Positions 1 through 6,598 are shown, counted from the stretch's first letter. The stretch is 6,962 bases of DNA from an uncultured Burkholderiales bacterium (GCA_903926695.1 CAIYKK010000496.1:1-6962); one strand, 5' to 3'. A program made the numbers and translations. Notes: generated from the sequence alone by a model not told the origin.

Positions 1-2
1 CC

Positions 3-731
3 CGTGTCCGCAACGGCGAACACATCTTCACGGATGCCTTGCCCATTGAGCTTCCGCAAGCCATTGAGGGGCAACCCGACCCCTATGCTGAACTGCGTGG
101 AATCCAGTTGCCGCCAAATCTCCGAGTGGTCGGAACCGCGAACATGGACGAAACGACGCACACGTTCAGCCCCAAGGTTCTTGACAGAGCTTTCACCATT
201 GAATTCGACGACCCAGATTTGACATCCTTTGCCTCGGGCGCGGCTGTGGACGGCGCCACGTCGTTTGGCTCGCTGGCCGAAATCGTTATCCGCGAGACCA
301 ATGCGATTTCGGTTCTGGATGCGCGAGCAGCCAGCCAAGACTTGTTTGAACAGATAGCCCAGCTCCTGAGCGAAGTTCAGGACATCCTGGCTCCGGCAGG
401 CATCAAATTCGGATACCGCACCCGCGACGCGATCCTGCTGTATCTGCACTTCTGGCGCGAGCTCGAACTCTCCAGCATCCTTAGCGGATACGCTGCTTTG
501 GACTTCTGCATTCTTCAAAAAGTCTTGCCCAAAGTATCAGGCAGCGGCGAGGCCTTGGCCGAAGCGTTGAAAAAACTGGCCGCCTGGCTAAATGCGCGGG
601 AAGAGCCACAAGAAGGCGCCGATGGTGTTCTAGCTGATTTCTCCGGCCCTCTGGCCCGAAGCCTGCACAAAGTAGAACGAATGGCCGAGCTGCTTGACCT
701 CGACGGATCGACCCGCTACTGGGGCGCTTGA
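3..731 (+). CDS. McrB-like AAA+ ATPase, 3' part (5' end outside window)
   Basis: The reading frame is open from base 3, so the gene starts upstream and only the last 242 codons are visible. The TTG at 39 is an internal Leu codon, not a start. The visible part begins in the second half of an AAA+ module. VVGTANMDET (Asn codon at 141-143) fits the sensor-1 strand, and FSPKVLDRAFTIEF (165 onwards, Arg codon at 186-188) fits the helix and strand that follow it in McrB-type ATPases. A helical C-terminal region follows, with FGYRTRDAILLYLHFW, ILQKVLPKVSGSG and a closing SLHKVERMAELLDLDG...W pattern that I recognise from McrB-like proteins paired with DUF2357 nucleases. Walker A, Walker B and any N-terminal target-reading domain are missing because they lie upstream. 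In McrBC, McrB is a GTPase that translocates DNA and activates the nuclease partner; whether this one uses GTP or ATP cannot be told here. The stop overlaps the next gene by one base, supporting joint function. Class assignment is fairly sure; the specific system is not. Confidence 0.85.
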   Translation, partial: RVRNGEHIFTDALPIELPQAIEGQPDPYAELRGIQLPPNLRVVGTANMDETTHTFSPKVLDRAFTIEFDDPDLTSFASGAAVDGATSFGSLAEIVIRETNAISVLDARAASQDLFEQIAQLLSEVQDILAPAGIKFGYRTRDAILLYLHFWRELELSSILSGYAALDFCILQKVLPKVSGSGEALAEALKKLAAWLNAREEPQEGADGVLADFSGPLARSLHKVERMAELLDLDGSTRYWGA

Positions 732-2467
732 TGCCGCTGCTGCTCCAAGCCGCTGGCGCGGGCTGGAAGCTCGAAATTATCGGCAAGCTGCCCGAGCTGC
801 CGACGTTTATTGCAGTTTCCCCAAATTCGGCCATCGTAGTCACTGGCGATGCATCGTTTGAAACGCTCAACACAGAAACGGGACTGATGCAGCCCCGGAA
901 CTCCGGCGACCTCATCAAGCCGCTTTTCTTTGAGGCAGTGGCCTACGACATCCATTTCGAGAGGACGGATCCTGCCGCGACACTGTCGCCGCCTCCGGGC
1001 GCCGAGGCCCGGCGCATCCGCCCGGACAGCGAGCACCACCTGCTTAATTTCGGCAACAACGTCGGCTTCACCAATTTCAGCATCACCACGTTGCGCGGAA
1101 CTGTAAAGCTCCAGCTTGAAGTCTTCTCGCGCAAGGCGGACTACCGAAGCGACTATATCGCGATGCGGGAGGAAGTCTCAGGGATGCTGCGCAACCTGGC
1201 GATGGCAGCCAATGCAAAAACTTACGGCCTCGCGACCCCCGCAAAAGAACACTACCCCACCTTGGTTGAATGGTTTGCGCTTTTGCAAAGCCATTTCACC
1301 GAGTTCATCAAGCTTGCCAACTCAATCGCCAAGAACCCGCATAGCGGGCTAGAAAAAAAGGCTGTTCTGGTCAACACAGAGCGTGCGCGCCGCGTCTCTC
1401 GGCAAACCATCAGCAGAGCCTTGCGCCGCGAAAACGGCGGCGCGATCATCCCCAGCCTTGGTATCGCGCTGCCGCGCAAAATTCACGAAAGCGTGTCGTC
1501 ACCGACCTTCGACACGCCGGAGAACCGCTACTACAAAGCATTGGTCAACACAACCTACCGCAACATGCGCGCCTTGTCGAAAGTGAACGCATCTGGCGAC
1601 GAGGACGCTAACCGCTACTCAGAACGAAAATTCTTCGACTCCATACGGCCAGCGCTTAAATCAATGGAGCGGCAACTCGAATCAGTGTTGCGCGCACCAT
1701 TTCTTGACCAAGTCGAGGACGCCGCGCCGACAAGGCCGCAGTCTATGGTTTTCCACAAGCATCCGCTGTATTCGAGATTCGACAAGCTGTGTCGTTTGCT
1801 CAATGGCGGGCTTTCGTTTGCCGGTGACATCGTGCCCATTGGCATGAAAGAAACCTCTCTGCTCTACGAATACTGGTGTTTCTTGAAAATCGTCGGGCTC
1901 CTGCGAGACCGTTTCGACCTGACCGACCAGTCAGTAGTGCAAGTCAACCGTCTTCGGACAACCGTCACGCTGTCCAAGGGAAGGTCGTCGGCCATGCGGT
2001 TCATCCACAAGCCCACGGGCAAACCTTTGTTTCTCGTCTACAACCGCCTCTTCAATCGGTTGCCCACGATTGACCAGAAACCCGACAACGTCATCCAATT
2101 CGCGAGCGAAACACGCTTTTATATCTTTGACGCCAAGTATCGAATCCAGTTTGACAAGAACTACATCGCGCAATATGGCGGCCCCGGCCCTCTGACGGAA
2201 GACGTGAATACGATGCACCGCTACCGAGATGCCATCGCCATTCCCCATCCTTTGCGCCCGCAAGGGTATCTGCAAGGCGTGGTTGCGGGTGCCGTGGTGC
2301 TGTTTCCATATCCGCACGAGGACTTGTATCGCTCACACAGGTTTTACAAAAGCATCGGCCAAGTCGAAATCGGCGGACTGCCGTTTTTGCCTAACTCGAC
2401 AACCCTGGTTGCTGAAAAAATCGGGGCGTTGCTCGCTGCGGAATATCCTGAATCGACAACGCCCTAA
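731..2467 (+). CDS. DUF2357 / PD-(D/E)XK nuclease (McrC-like subunit)
   Basis: A 578-residue protein starting at the ATG at 731. The TTG at 728 is a possible start one codon earlier, but the ATG gives the usual TGATG stop-start overlap and has a G-run (721-724) six bases ahead. The N-terminal half is predicted soluble, with no signal peptide or membrane segment. A DUF2357-type signature TPENRYYKAL lies around Glu264-Asn265-Arg266. The C-terminal part carries a PD-(D/E)XK nuclease core: a helix with Glu380 (LLYEYW), then Pro451-Asp452, then Asp467-Ala468-Lys469 (YIFDAKYR), then a conserved-looking MHRYRDA at 495-501. This matches the DUF2357 plus PDDEXK_7 architecture of McrC-like effector nucleases. 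All the expected metal-binding and catalytic positions (Asp452, Asp467, Lys469, probably Glu380) are present, so the enzyme looks intact. The inferred role is DNA cleavage when driven by the ATPase encoded just upstream, as a type IV-like restriction or phage-defence pair. What it recognises (modified bases or otherwise) cannot be read from this half of the system. Confidence 0.88.
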   Translation: MPLLLQAAGAGWKLEIIGKLPELPTFIAVSPNSAIVVTGDASFETLNTETGLMQPRNSGDLIKPLFFEAVAYDIHFERTDPAATLSPPPGAEARRIRPDSEHHLLNFGNNVGFTNFSITTLRGTVKLQLEVFSRKADYRSDYIAMREEVSGMLRNLAMAANAKTYGLATPAKEHYPTLVEWFALLQSHFTEFIKLANSIAKNPHSGLEKKAVLVNTERARRVSRQTISRALRRENGGAIIPSLGIALPRKIHESVSSPTFDTPENRYYKALVNTTYRNMRALSKVNASGDEDANRYSERKFFDSIRPALKSMERQLESVLRAPFLDQVEDAAPTRPQSMVFHKHPLYSRFDKLCRLLNGGLSFAGDIVPIGMKETSLLYEYWCFLKIVGLLRDRFDLTDQSVVQVNRLRTTVTLSKGRSSAMRFIHKPTGKPLFLVYNRLFNRLPTIDQKPDNVIQFASETRFYIFDAKYRIQFDKNYIAQYGGPGPLTEDVNTMHRYRDAIAIPHPLRPQGYLQGVVAGAVVLFPYPHEDLYRSHRFYKSIGQVEIGGLPFLPNSTTLVAEKIGALLAAEYPESTTP

Positions 2468-2495
2468 CTCATGTGCGTTCAGGGCAGCCGCCCAA

Positions 2496-5006
2496 TCACC
2501 GCCGCTTCCCCGAAACCTTCCCGCCCAACGGCGGCTTCCCAGCCCCGTTCACCCGTGGCGGCAAGCCGGTATGCTGCGTCAGCATCCGCCCTTTCACCGG
2601 CGCAGCAGCCGGAGCCGCCGAAACAGCCGTGGAATTCTTGCGCCGCGCGCTGGTGTACGTGCCGTCCGTCATCGGCTGGAAGGTCGGAATCAGGTGGTGT
2701 TTGCCGTTGCCGATCAGGTCGGCGCGGCCCATTGCTTTGAGCGCCTCGCGCAGCAGCGGCCAGTTGTTGGCGTCGTGGTAGCGCAAAAAGGCTTTGTGCA
2801 GGCGGCGGCGTTTCTCGCCGCGCACGATGTCCACGGTTTCGCTGTCCCTGGTGATCTTGCGCAGCGGGTTTTTGCCGCTGTGGTACATGGCCGTGGCCGT
2901 GGCCATCGGGCTGGGGTAGAAGGTCTGCACCTGGTCGGCGCGGAAACCGCTCTTTTTCAGCCAGATCGCCAGGTTCATCATGTCTTCGTCGCTGGTGCCG
3001 GGGTGGGCGGCGATGAAGTAGGGAATCAAAAACTGCTTCTTGCCCGCTTCCAGGCTGAACTTTTCAAACAGCGTTTTAAATTTGTCGTAGCTGCCGATGC
3101 CGGGCTTCATCATCTTGGTCAGCGGCCCCTGCTCGGTGTGCTCGGGCGCGATTTTCAGGTAGCCGCCGACGTGGTGCGTGACCAGTTCCTTCACGTATTC
3201 GGGGCTTTGCACGGCCAGGTCGTAGCGCAGGCCCGAGCCGATCAGGATTTTCTTGATGCCCTTCAAGGCACGGCCACGGCGGTAAATCTTGATGAGCGGG
3301 CCGTGGTCGGTGGTCAGGTTCTGGCACAGGCCCGGATAGACGCAGCTCGGTTTGCGGCAGGCCGCTTCAATTTCGGGGCTGCGGCAGCCGAGGCGGTACA
3401 TATTCGCCGTCGGGCCGCCCAGGTCGGAAATGGTGCCGGTGAAACCCTCCACCTTGTCGCGGATTTCCTCAATCTCGTGAATGATGGATTCTTCCGAGCG
3501 GCTCTGGATGATGCGGCCTTCGTGCTCGGTGATCGAGCAAAAGGTGCAGCCGCCAAAGCAGCCGCGCATGATGTTGATGGAAAAACGGATCATTTCCCAG
3601 GCCGGGATTTTAGTCGCGCCGTCGTGGCGGCCGTTTTCGTCGGCGTAACTCGGGTGCGGGCCGCGTGCGTAAGGCAGGTCGAACACGTAATCCATCTCGG
3701 CCGTGGTCAGCGGAATCGGTGGCGGGTTCAGCCAGACATCGCGGGCGGTCGTGCCTTCGCCGTGGGCTTGGACCAGGGCGCGGGCGTTGCCGGGGTTGGT
3801 TTCCAGATGCAGCACGCGGTTGGCGTGGGCGTAGAGCACGGCGTCGCTCTTGACCTGCTCGTAGCTGGGCAGGCGAATCACGGTTCTGTCACGCGGCGGG
3901 ACTTTCAGGCTGCCTTTGCCGTACAGCGCGGGGTTGGGGAAAAAAGTTAGCGGCTGAATCGTCGGGTTAGCCTGCGCAGCCGATTTGGCGGCGGGCTGGC
4001 TTGTGGCGCTCGCCGCGCCGGTTGCGCCAGCCGAACCCATTGCGTCAGTTCCGCGAGCAGCACCAGCAGCACCAGCAGCACCAGCAGCACCAATTTTTTC
4101 AGTCCCGCCAGCCGTGCCAGTTGCGGAGCCATCGGCAGCCAGCGGATTAGCCGCCTCTTTTTCAGCGTCTTCCTTGGCGCAAGTGCTGCCCTGCCCCGCC
4201 GCCTGCTCGCTGGTCGTCATGTACGGGTTGATGTGCGATTCGACGCGGCCCGGCTCATCGACTTGCGTGGAGTCGATCTCGAACCAGCCTTTGCCCGATT
4301 CGTCGTCCGGGCGGCGCACGAAGGCGGTGCCGCGCACGTCGGTGATTTTTTGCACCGGCTCTTTGGCGGCCAGGCGGTGGGCGATTTCCACCAGCGCCCG
4401 CTCGGCGTTGCCGTAAAGCAATAAATCGCTTTTCGCATCGACGACGATGGAGCGGCGCACCTTGTCGCTCCAGTAGTCGTAATGGGCGATGCGGCGCAGG
4501 CTGCCTTCGATGCCGCCCAGAATAATCGGCACGTCTTTGTAGGCTTCGCGGCAGCGCTGGCTATAGACGACGGCGGCACGGTCGGGGCGCTTGCCGGCCA
4601 CGTCGCCGGGCGTGTAAGCGTCGTCGCTGCGGATTTTGCGGTCAGCCGTGTACCGGTTGATCATCGAATCCATGTTCCCGGCGGTCACGCCCCAGAACAG
4701 GTTGGGTTTGCCCAATGCGCGGAACGGTTCGGCGCTTTGCCAGTCGGGCTGGGCGATGATGCCGACGCGAAAGCCTTGCGCTTCCAGCATGCGGCCAATC
4801 ACCGCCATGCCAAAGCTGGGGTGATCGACATACGCGTCGCCCGTGACCAGCACCACGTCGCAACTGTCCCAGCCCAGCTTGTCCATCTCGGCGCGGCTGG
4901 TCGGCAGGAATTTGGCGGTGCCGAAGCGGGCGGCCCAGTATTTGCGGTAACTGGTCAGCGGCTTGGCGGCGCGGGCGAAAAAGGAGACGTCAACAGGGGC
5001 GTTCAT
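2496..5006 (-). CDS. ygiQ: YgiQ family radical SAM protein (UPF0313)
   Basis: An 836-residue protein from the ATG at 5006. A TTG at 5015 would add three residues; no clear Shine-Dalgarno decides between them, and ATG is preferred. It matches E. coli YgiQ along its length as I remember it: N-terminal [13 protein letters not shown] and [20 protein letters not shown], then [15 protein letters not shown], then the radical SAM motif [11 protein letters not shown] with Cys483, Cys487 and Cys490 holding the [4Fe-4S] cluster. A second four-cysteine set, Cys541, Cys550, Cys555 and Cys561, follows. The C-terminus (LTQHTG, then a basic tail) matches the DUF3362-type end. The YgiQ reaction is not established, so the substrate is unknown; the fold implies SAM cleavage and radical chemistry in the cytosol. 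It is about 100 residues longer than the E. coli protein, mostly from an Ala/Gly/Ser/Thr-rich insertion at about residues 264-350, between NPYM and LTFFPNP, where E. coli has a short linker. It is convergent with the nuclease gene (28-base gap). The antisense strand is widely open, which is a GC effect. Confidence 0.96.
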   Translation of the reverse strand: MNAPVDVSFFARAAKPLTSYRKYWAARFGTAKFLPTSRAEMDKLGWDSCDVVLVTGDAYVDHPSFGMAVIGRMLEAQGFRVGIIAQPDWQSAEPFRALGKPNLFWGVTAGNMDSMINRYTADRKIRSDDAYTPGDVAGKRPDRAAVVYSQRCREAYKDVPIILGGIEGSLRRIAHYDYWSDKVRRSIVVDAKSDLLLYGNAERALVEIAHRLAAKEPVQKITDVRGTAFVRRPDDESGKGWFEIDSTQVDEPGRVESHINPYMTTSEQAAGQGSTCAKEDAEKEAANPLAADGSATGTAGGTEKIGAAGAAGAAGAARGTDAMGSAGATGAASATSQPAAKSAAQANPTIQPLTFFPNPALYGKGSLKVPPRDRTVIRLPSYEQVKSDAVLYAHANRVLHLETNPGNARALVQAHGEGTTARDVWLNPPPIPLTTAEMDYVFDLPYARGPHPSYADENGRHDGATKIPAWEMIRFSINIMRGCFGGCTFCSITEHEGRIIQSRSEESIIHEIEEIRDKVEGFTGTISDLGGPTANMYRLGCRSPEIEAACRKPSCVYPGLCQNLTTDHGPLIKIYRRGRALKGIKKILIGSGLRYDLAVQSPEYVKELVTHHVGGYLKIAPEHTEQGPLTKMMKPGIGSYDKFKTLFEKFSLEAGKKQFLIPYFIAAHPGTSDEDMMNLAIWLKKSGFRADQVQTFYPSPMATATAMYHSGKNPLRKITRDSETVDIVRGEKRRRLHKAFLRYHDANNWPLLREALKAMGRADLIGNGKHHLIPTFQPMTDGTYTSARRKNSTAVSAAPAAAPVKGRMLTQHTGLPPRVNGAGKPPLGGKVSGKRR
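4056..4091 (-). repeat. 4 x 9-bp in-frame tandem repeat inside ygiQ
   Basis: Four perfect copies of AGCAGCACC on the plus strand (4056-4064, 4065-4073, 4074-4082, 4083-4091). On the coding strand they read GGTGCTGCT, giving (Gly-Ala-Ala) x 4 at residues 306-317 of YgiQ. The unit is a multiple of three, so gain or loss of copies would change protein length without breaking the frame. It lies in the middle of the low-complexity insertion, well before the radical SAM core. Confidence 0.95.
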
Positions 5007-5016
5007 AGCGGGCAAT

Positions 5017-5029
5017 CGGTGAAAAACCG
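5017..5029 (-). promoter_or_regulatory. Small hairpin in place of a ygiQ ribosome binding site
   Basis: On the mRNA (minus) strand the bases read CGGT-TTTTC-ACCG, a 4-bp perfect stem with a 5-base loop. It ends 10 bases before the ATG at 5006. No purine-rich Shine-Dalgarno sequence is visible between it and the start. The hairpin is short and may be chance; it is listed because it sits where ribosome binding should occur. Confidence 0.25.
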
Positions 5030-5079
5030 TCAGGCCACGCCTTGCGGCAAAGTCTGCGATTGAAAAAGGACAACCCGCA

Positions 5080-5097
5080 ATTTTAAGGTTTTAACCT
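5080..5097 (-). promoter_or_regulatory. Candidate -10 box and dyad upstream of ygiQ
   Basis: On the minus strand, TAAAAT (5080-5085) matches the sigma-70 -10 consensus at five of six positions and would give a leader of about 74 bases to the ygiQ ATG. Right next to it is a dyad, AGGTT-TT-AACCT (5086-5097 on the plus strand), inside the would-be spacer. No good -35 box is found at 16-18 bases, so either a factor acts at the dyad or the match is chance. The whole gap between the two minus-strand genes (5007-5139) is markedly AT-richer here than its surroundings, as expected for a promoter. Confidence 0.28.
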
Positions 5098-5139
5098 GAT
5101 CTGCGCGCCCTTGATGGTTACTGGCCGGGCCGCAGCGCC

Positions 5140-5616
5140 TTAATTGCGCACCGTCATCTGGCCGCGCACCTCGCCGCCGGGATAGCGCGCCGTATGGATG
5201 TTGGCATACCAGAGCCCGGACATCAGCTCATCGGCCTGCGCCGGGGTCAGCGTGATGCGGCCTTCCATGGGGCTGGCCAGCGGGCCGGGCCAGGGCACGG
5301 CGACGCCCGCATTGGCACCGATGAGCGCCGGGCCGTGGAAATGCGCAGCTAAAGCCGGGCCGCTCAGGTCGCTGTAGCTGACGCGCCAGCGCAGCAGGTT
5401 CGTGTTCTTGTCAAACAGGGCATCGACCGTGCCGCTGCCCATGCTGGGCGTGGGCGGCACCTCGTTGGCGCCGCGCAGCTGGGTGCTCAAGGTCACCAGA
5501 TTGGGCGTCGCTGCCACGGGCGGCGGCGTCTGCGGGGGCGGCATGGTGCAGCCGAACAGCGTGGCGGTGGCAACGGCGGCAAGGGAAACACGGATGAGCT
5601 GGCGGCGTACAAGCAT
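5140..5616 (-). CDS. CHRD-domain lipoprotein
   Basis: A 158-residue protein starting at the ATG at 5616. An upstream in-frame ATG at 5640 exists, but 5616 has AAGGA eight bases ahead (5625-5629) and gives a clean signal peptide. Residues 1-23 form a lipoprotein signal: basic MLVRRQLIR, a hydrophobic stretch LAAVATATLF, and the lipobox LFGC with Cys23 as the lipidated residue. A Pro-rich linker (PPPQTPPP) follows, then one CHRD domain covering most of the rest. Family-typical landmarks are LRGANEVPP near its start, AAHFHGPA in the middle, and YANIHTARYPGGEVRGQM at the end. CHRD domains were defined in chordin and also occur singly in bacterial exported proteins; their bacterial function is unknown. 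The expected location is the periplasmic side of a membrane, probably the outer membrane. The gene precedes ygiQ on the same strand with 133 bases between, so co-transcription is possible but the gap suggests separate promoters. Confidence 0.9.
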   Translation of the reverse strand: MLVRRQLIRVSLAAVATATLFGCTMPPPQTPPPVAATPNLVTLSTQLRGANEVPPTPSMGSGTVDALFDKNTNLLRWRVSYSDLSGPALAAHFHGPALIGANAGVAVPWPGPLASPMEGRITLTPAQADELMSGLWYANIHTARYPGGEVRGQMTVRN

Positions 5617-5624
5617 GGTCAAGT

Positions 5625-5629
5625 TCCTT
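5625..5629 (-). promoter_or_regulatory. Shine-Dalgarno of the CHRD gene
   Basis: AAGGA on the minus strand, eight bases before the ATG at 5616. It decides the start: the ATG at 5640 lies upstream of this site and would put eight extra residues in front of the signal peptide. Confidence 0.65.
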
Positions 5630-5665
5630 GGCTTAGGCATAAGCGTTGAAAGAAATCAGGGGTGA

Positions 5666-5691
5666 AAAAAATTCTGCCAAAAAATTCTGCC
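5666..5691. repeat. 13-bp perfect tandem duplication
   Basis: AAAAAATTCTGCC occurs twice head to tail (5666-5678 and 5679-5691) in the region between the divergent CHRD and PfpI-family genes. It is 50 bases upstream of the CHRD start and overlaps the only promoter-like pair I can see for that gene. Both copies are identical, which suggests a recent slippage event or paired binding sites. Confidence 0.92.
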
Positions 5692-5700
5692 GCCTCTCAA
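5671..5700 (-). promoter_or_regulatory. Candidate promoter of the CHRD gene
   Basis: On the minus strand, TTGAGA (5695-5700, five of six to the -35 consensus) is followed after 18 bases by CAGAAT (5671-5676, four of six to the -10 consensus). It would give a leader of about 50 bases to the ATG at 5616. The -10 element falls in the downstream copy of the 13-bp duplication. The match is moderate and unsupported by anything but position. Confidence 0.3.
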
Positions 5701-5818
5701 GGCACAGTTTTCATAGGATAAATACGCGCCAGCAGGTCAGCCTTGGCGCTGCCAGCGTCGTTTTGCGCTGTTCTCCTACGCCGTCCGCCCCGCAATGCCG
5801 ACACACCGGGTGCTCTTT

Positions 5819-5852
5819 TTTCAAAGAAACTGCGCAGGTAGTTACTTTGAAA
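5819..5852. promoter_or_regulatory. 12-bp inverted repeat directly before the PfpI-family gene
   Basis: The arms are TTTCAAAGAAAC (5819-5830) and GTTACTTTGAAA (5841-5852), complementary at 11 of 12 positions, around a 10-base centre. The outer 8 bp are perfect. The right arm ends seven bases before the ATG at 5860 and contains the only purine-rich stretch (GAAAG, 5849-5853) that could act as ribosome binding site. It could be a protein operator or an mRNA hairpin that hides the start region. It is not followed by a T-run on either strand, so it is not a normal terminator. Confidence 0.6.
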
Positions 5853-5859
5853 GCATGCC

Positions 5860-6474
5860 ATGACCCCTCCACCGCAACACCAACTGGGCGGCTTGAGCGT
5901 GGCCATTCTGGTCACCGATGGTTTTGAACAGGTCGAAATGACCGGGCCGCGTGATGCCCTTGAAGAGTCGGGCGTGATCATTCACATGCTCTCGGACAAA
6001 AAGGGGCCGGTGCAGGGCTACCACCACGACCTGCGGGGCGATCTGTTTGATGTGGACATGACGTTTGACAAGGCGATGGCCGATGAATTTGATGCGCTGC
6101 TGCTGCCCGGCGGCGCGGTCAATTCGATCCACATCCGCAACAATCCCGACGCCCAGCGCCTGGTTCAGCAAATCGACCAGTTAGGGCGGCCTATCGGCGT
6201 GATTTGCCACGCCCCTTGGCTGCTGGTGTCGGCGGGGCTGGTCAAGGGCCGCAAGCTGACCAGCTGGCCCAGCCTGCAGACCGATATCGAAGACGCGGGC
6301 GGCTTGTGGGTCAACGCCGAGGCGGTGGTGGATAAAAACTGGGTCAGTAGCCGCAAGCCGGACGACATTGCGGCCTTCAATGAGGCTTTCGAGCGTCTGC
6401 TGGCCCAGCGCACCTTGAAAAACACCTATGGCACGGCTGACGATATTTCGTCCACTGCGGGCGAAGACGGTTGA
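5860..6474 (+). CDS. PfpI/DJ-1 family protein (type 1 glutamine amidotransferase-like)
   Basis: A 204-residue cytosolic protein. The start is the ATG at 5860; homologous sequence begins at about residue 11 (LSVAILVTDGFEQVEMTGP). Family features are Glu23 in DGFEQVE, the LLLPGG turn at 80-85, and the nucleophile elbow GVICHAPW with Cys116 followed by His117, then the RKLTSWPSLQTDIEDAGG and SSRKPDDIAAFN stretches typical of the PfpI/YhbO-type branch. Most members have CHGPW; here Gly is replaced by Ala (CHAPW), a mild change next to the nucleophile. The catalytic residues are present, so it is probably active. The family includes reported intracellular peptidases, chaperone-like proteins and enzymes acting on glyoxal or glycated products; the true activity of this branch is disputed, so no gene symbol is given. 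It is often stress-related. Its length is slightly above the usual 170-190 residues because of short extensions at both ends. The preceding inverted repeat may control it. A 124-base gap separates it from moaA. Confidence 0.93.
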   Translation: MTPPPQHQLGGLSVAILVTDGFEQVEMTGPRDALEESGVIIHMLSDKKGPVQGYHHDLRGDLFDVDMTFDKAMADEFDALLLPGGAVNSIHIRNNPDAQRLVQQIDQLGRPIGVICHAPWLLVSAGLVKGRKLTSWPSLQTDIEDAGGLWVNAEAVVDKNWVSSRKPDDIAAFNEAFERLLAQRTLKNTYGTADDISSTAGEDG

Positions 6475-6541
6475 GTCCAATCGCACACCCCGCAAGCGCC
6501 GTGCCGCCTGCGCTGCAATACACCAGTTTTAAGGGTGAGGC

Positions 6542-6587
6542 TGCCCGCTTTCTGGACGGGTGCGGGCAATGGGGTAAATTCGCCCCA
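6542..6587 (+). promoter_or_regulatory. Two small hairpins in the moaA leader
   Basis: The first is TGCCCGC (6542-6548) against GCGGGCA (6562-6568), a perfect 7-bp stem with a 13-base loop. The second, two bases later, is TGGGG (6570-6574) against CCCCA (6583-6587), a 5-bp stem with an 8-base loop. The second ends on the AAGG (6587-6590) that is the probable moaA Shine-Dalgarno. TAAATT inside the second loop (6575-6580) matches a -10 box at four of six positions, but no convincing -35 lies ahead. I do not recognise a molybdenum-cofactor riboswitch here. Confidence 0.3.
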
Positions 6588-6598
6588 AGGCCTTCACC

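Noticed and set aside
39..731. Start of the ATPase-like gene at TTG 39
   Set aside because: The frame is open to the window edge, the upstream codons continue the protein naturally, and AAA+ motifs needed for the family would be missing with this start.
2461..2493. Possible bidirectional terminator between the nuclease gene and ygiQ
   Set aside because: GCCCT (2461-2465) can pair with AGGGC (2481-2485), and GGGC (2482-2485) with GCCC (2490-2493). The stems are only 4-5 bp, mutually exclusive, and have no T-run on either side.
2229..3950. A 573-codon open frame on the plus strand, antisense to ygiQ
   Set aside because: It overlaps the end of the nuclease gene and most of ygiQ. Its protein is repetitive in Ala, Val, Gly and Arg with no known motif, and it is explained by the high third-position GC of ygiQ on the other strand.
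4482..5063. A 193-codon plus-strand frame over the ygiQ start
   Set aside because: Same cause: antisense of a GC-rich gene with full homology on the minus strand. No start signal and no recognisable domain.
5646..5981. Small open frames on both strands in the region between the divergent genes
   Set aside because: No ribosome binding site, no recognisable protein features, and overlap with the PfpI-family start. They are treated as chance frames in regulatory sequence.
6495..6530. Terminator after the PfpI-family gene
   Set aside because: AGCGC (6495-6499) and GCGCT (6510-6514) form a 5-bp stem, but the TTTT lies 12 bases later, too far for a standard rho-independent terminator.
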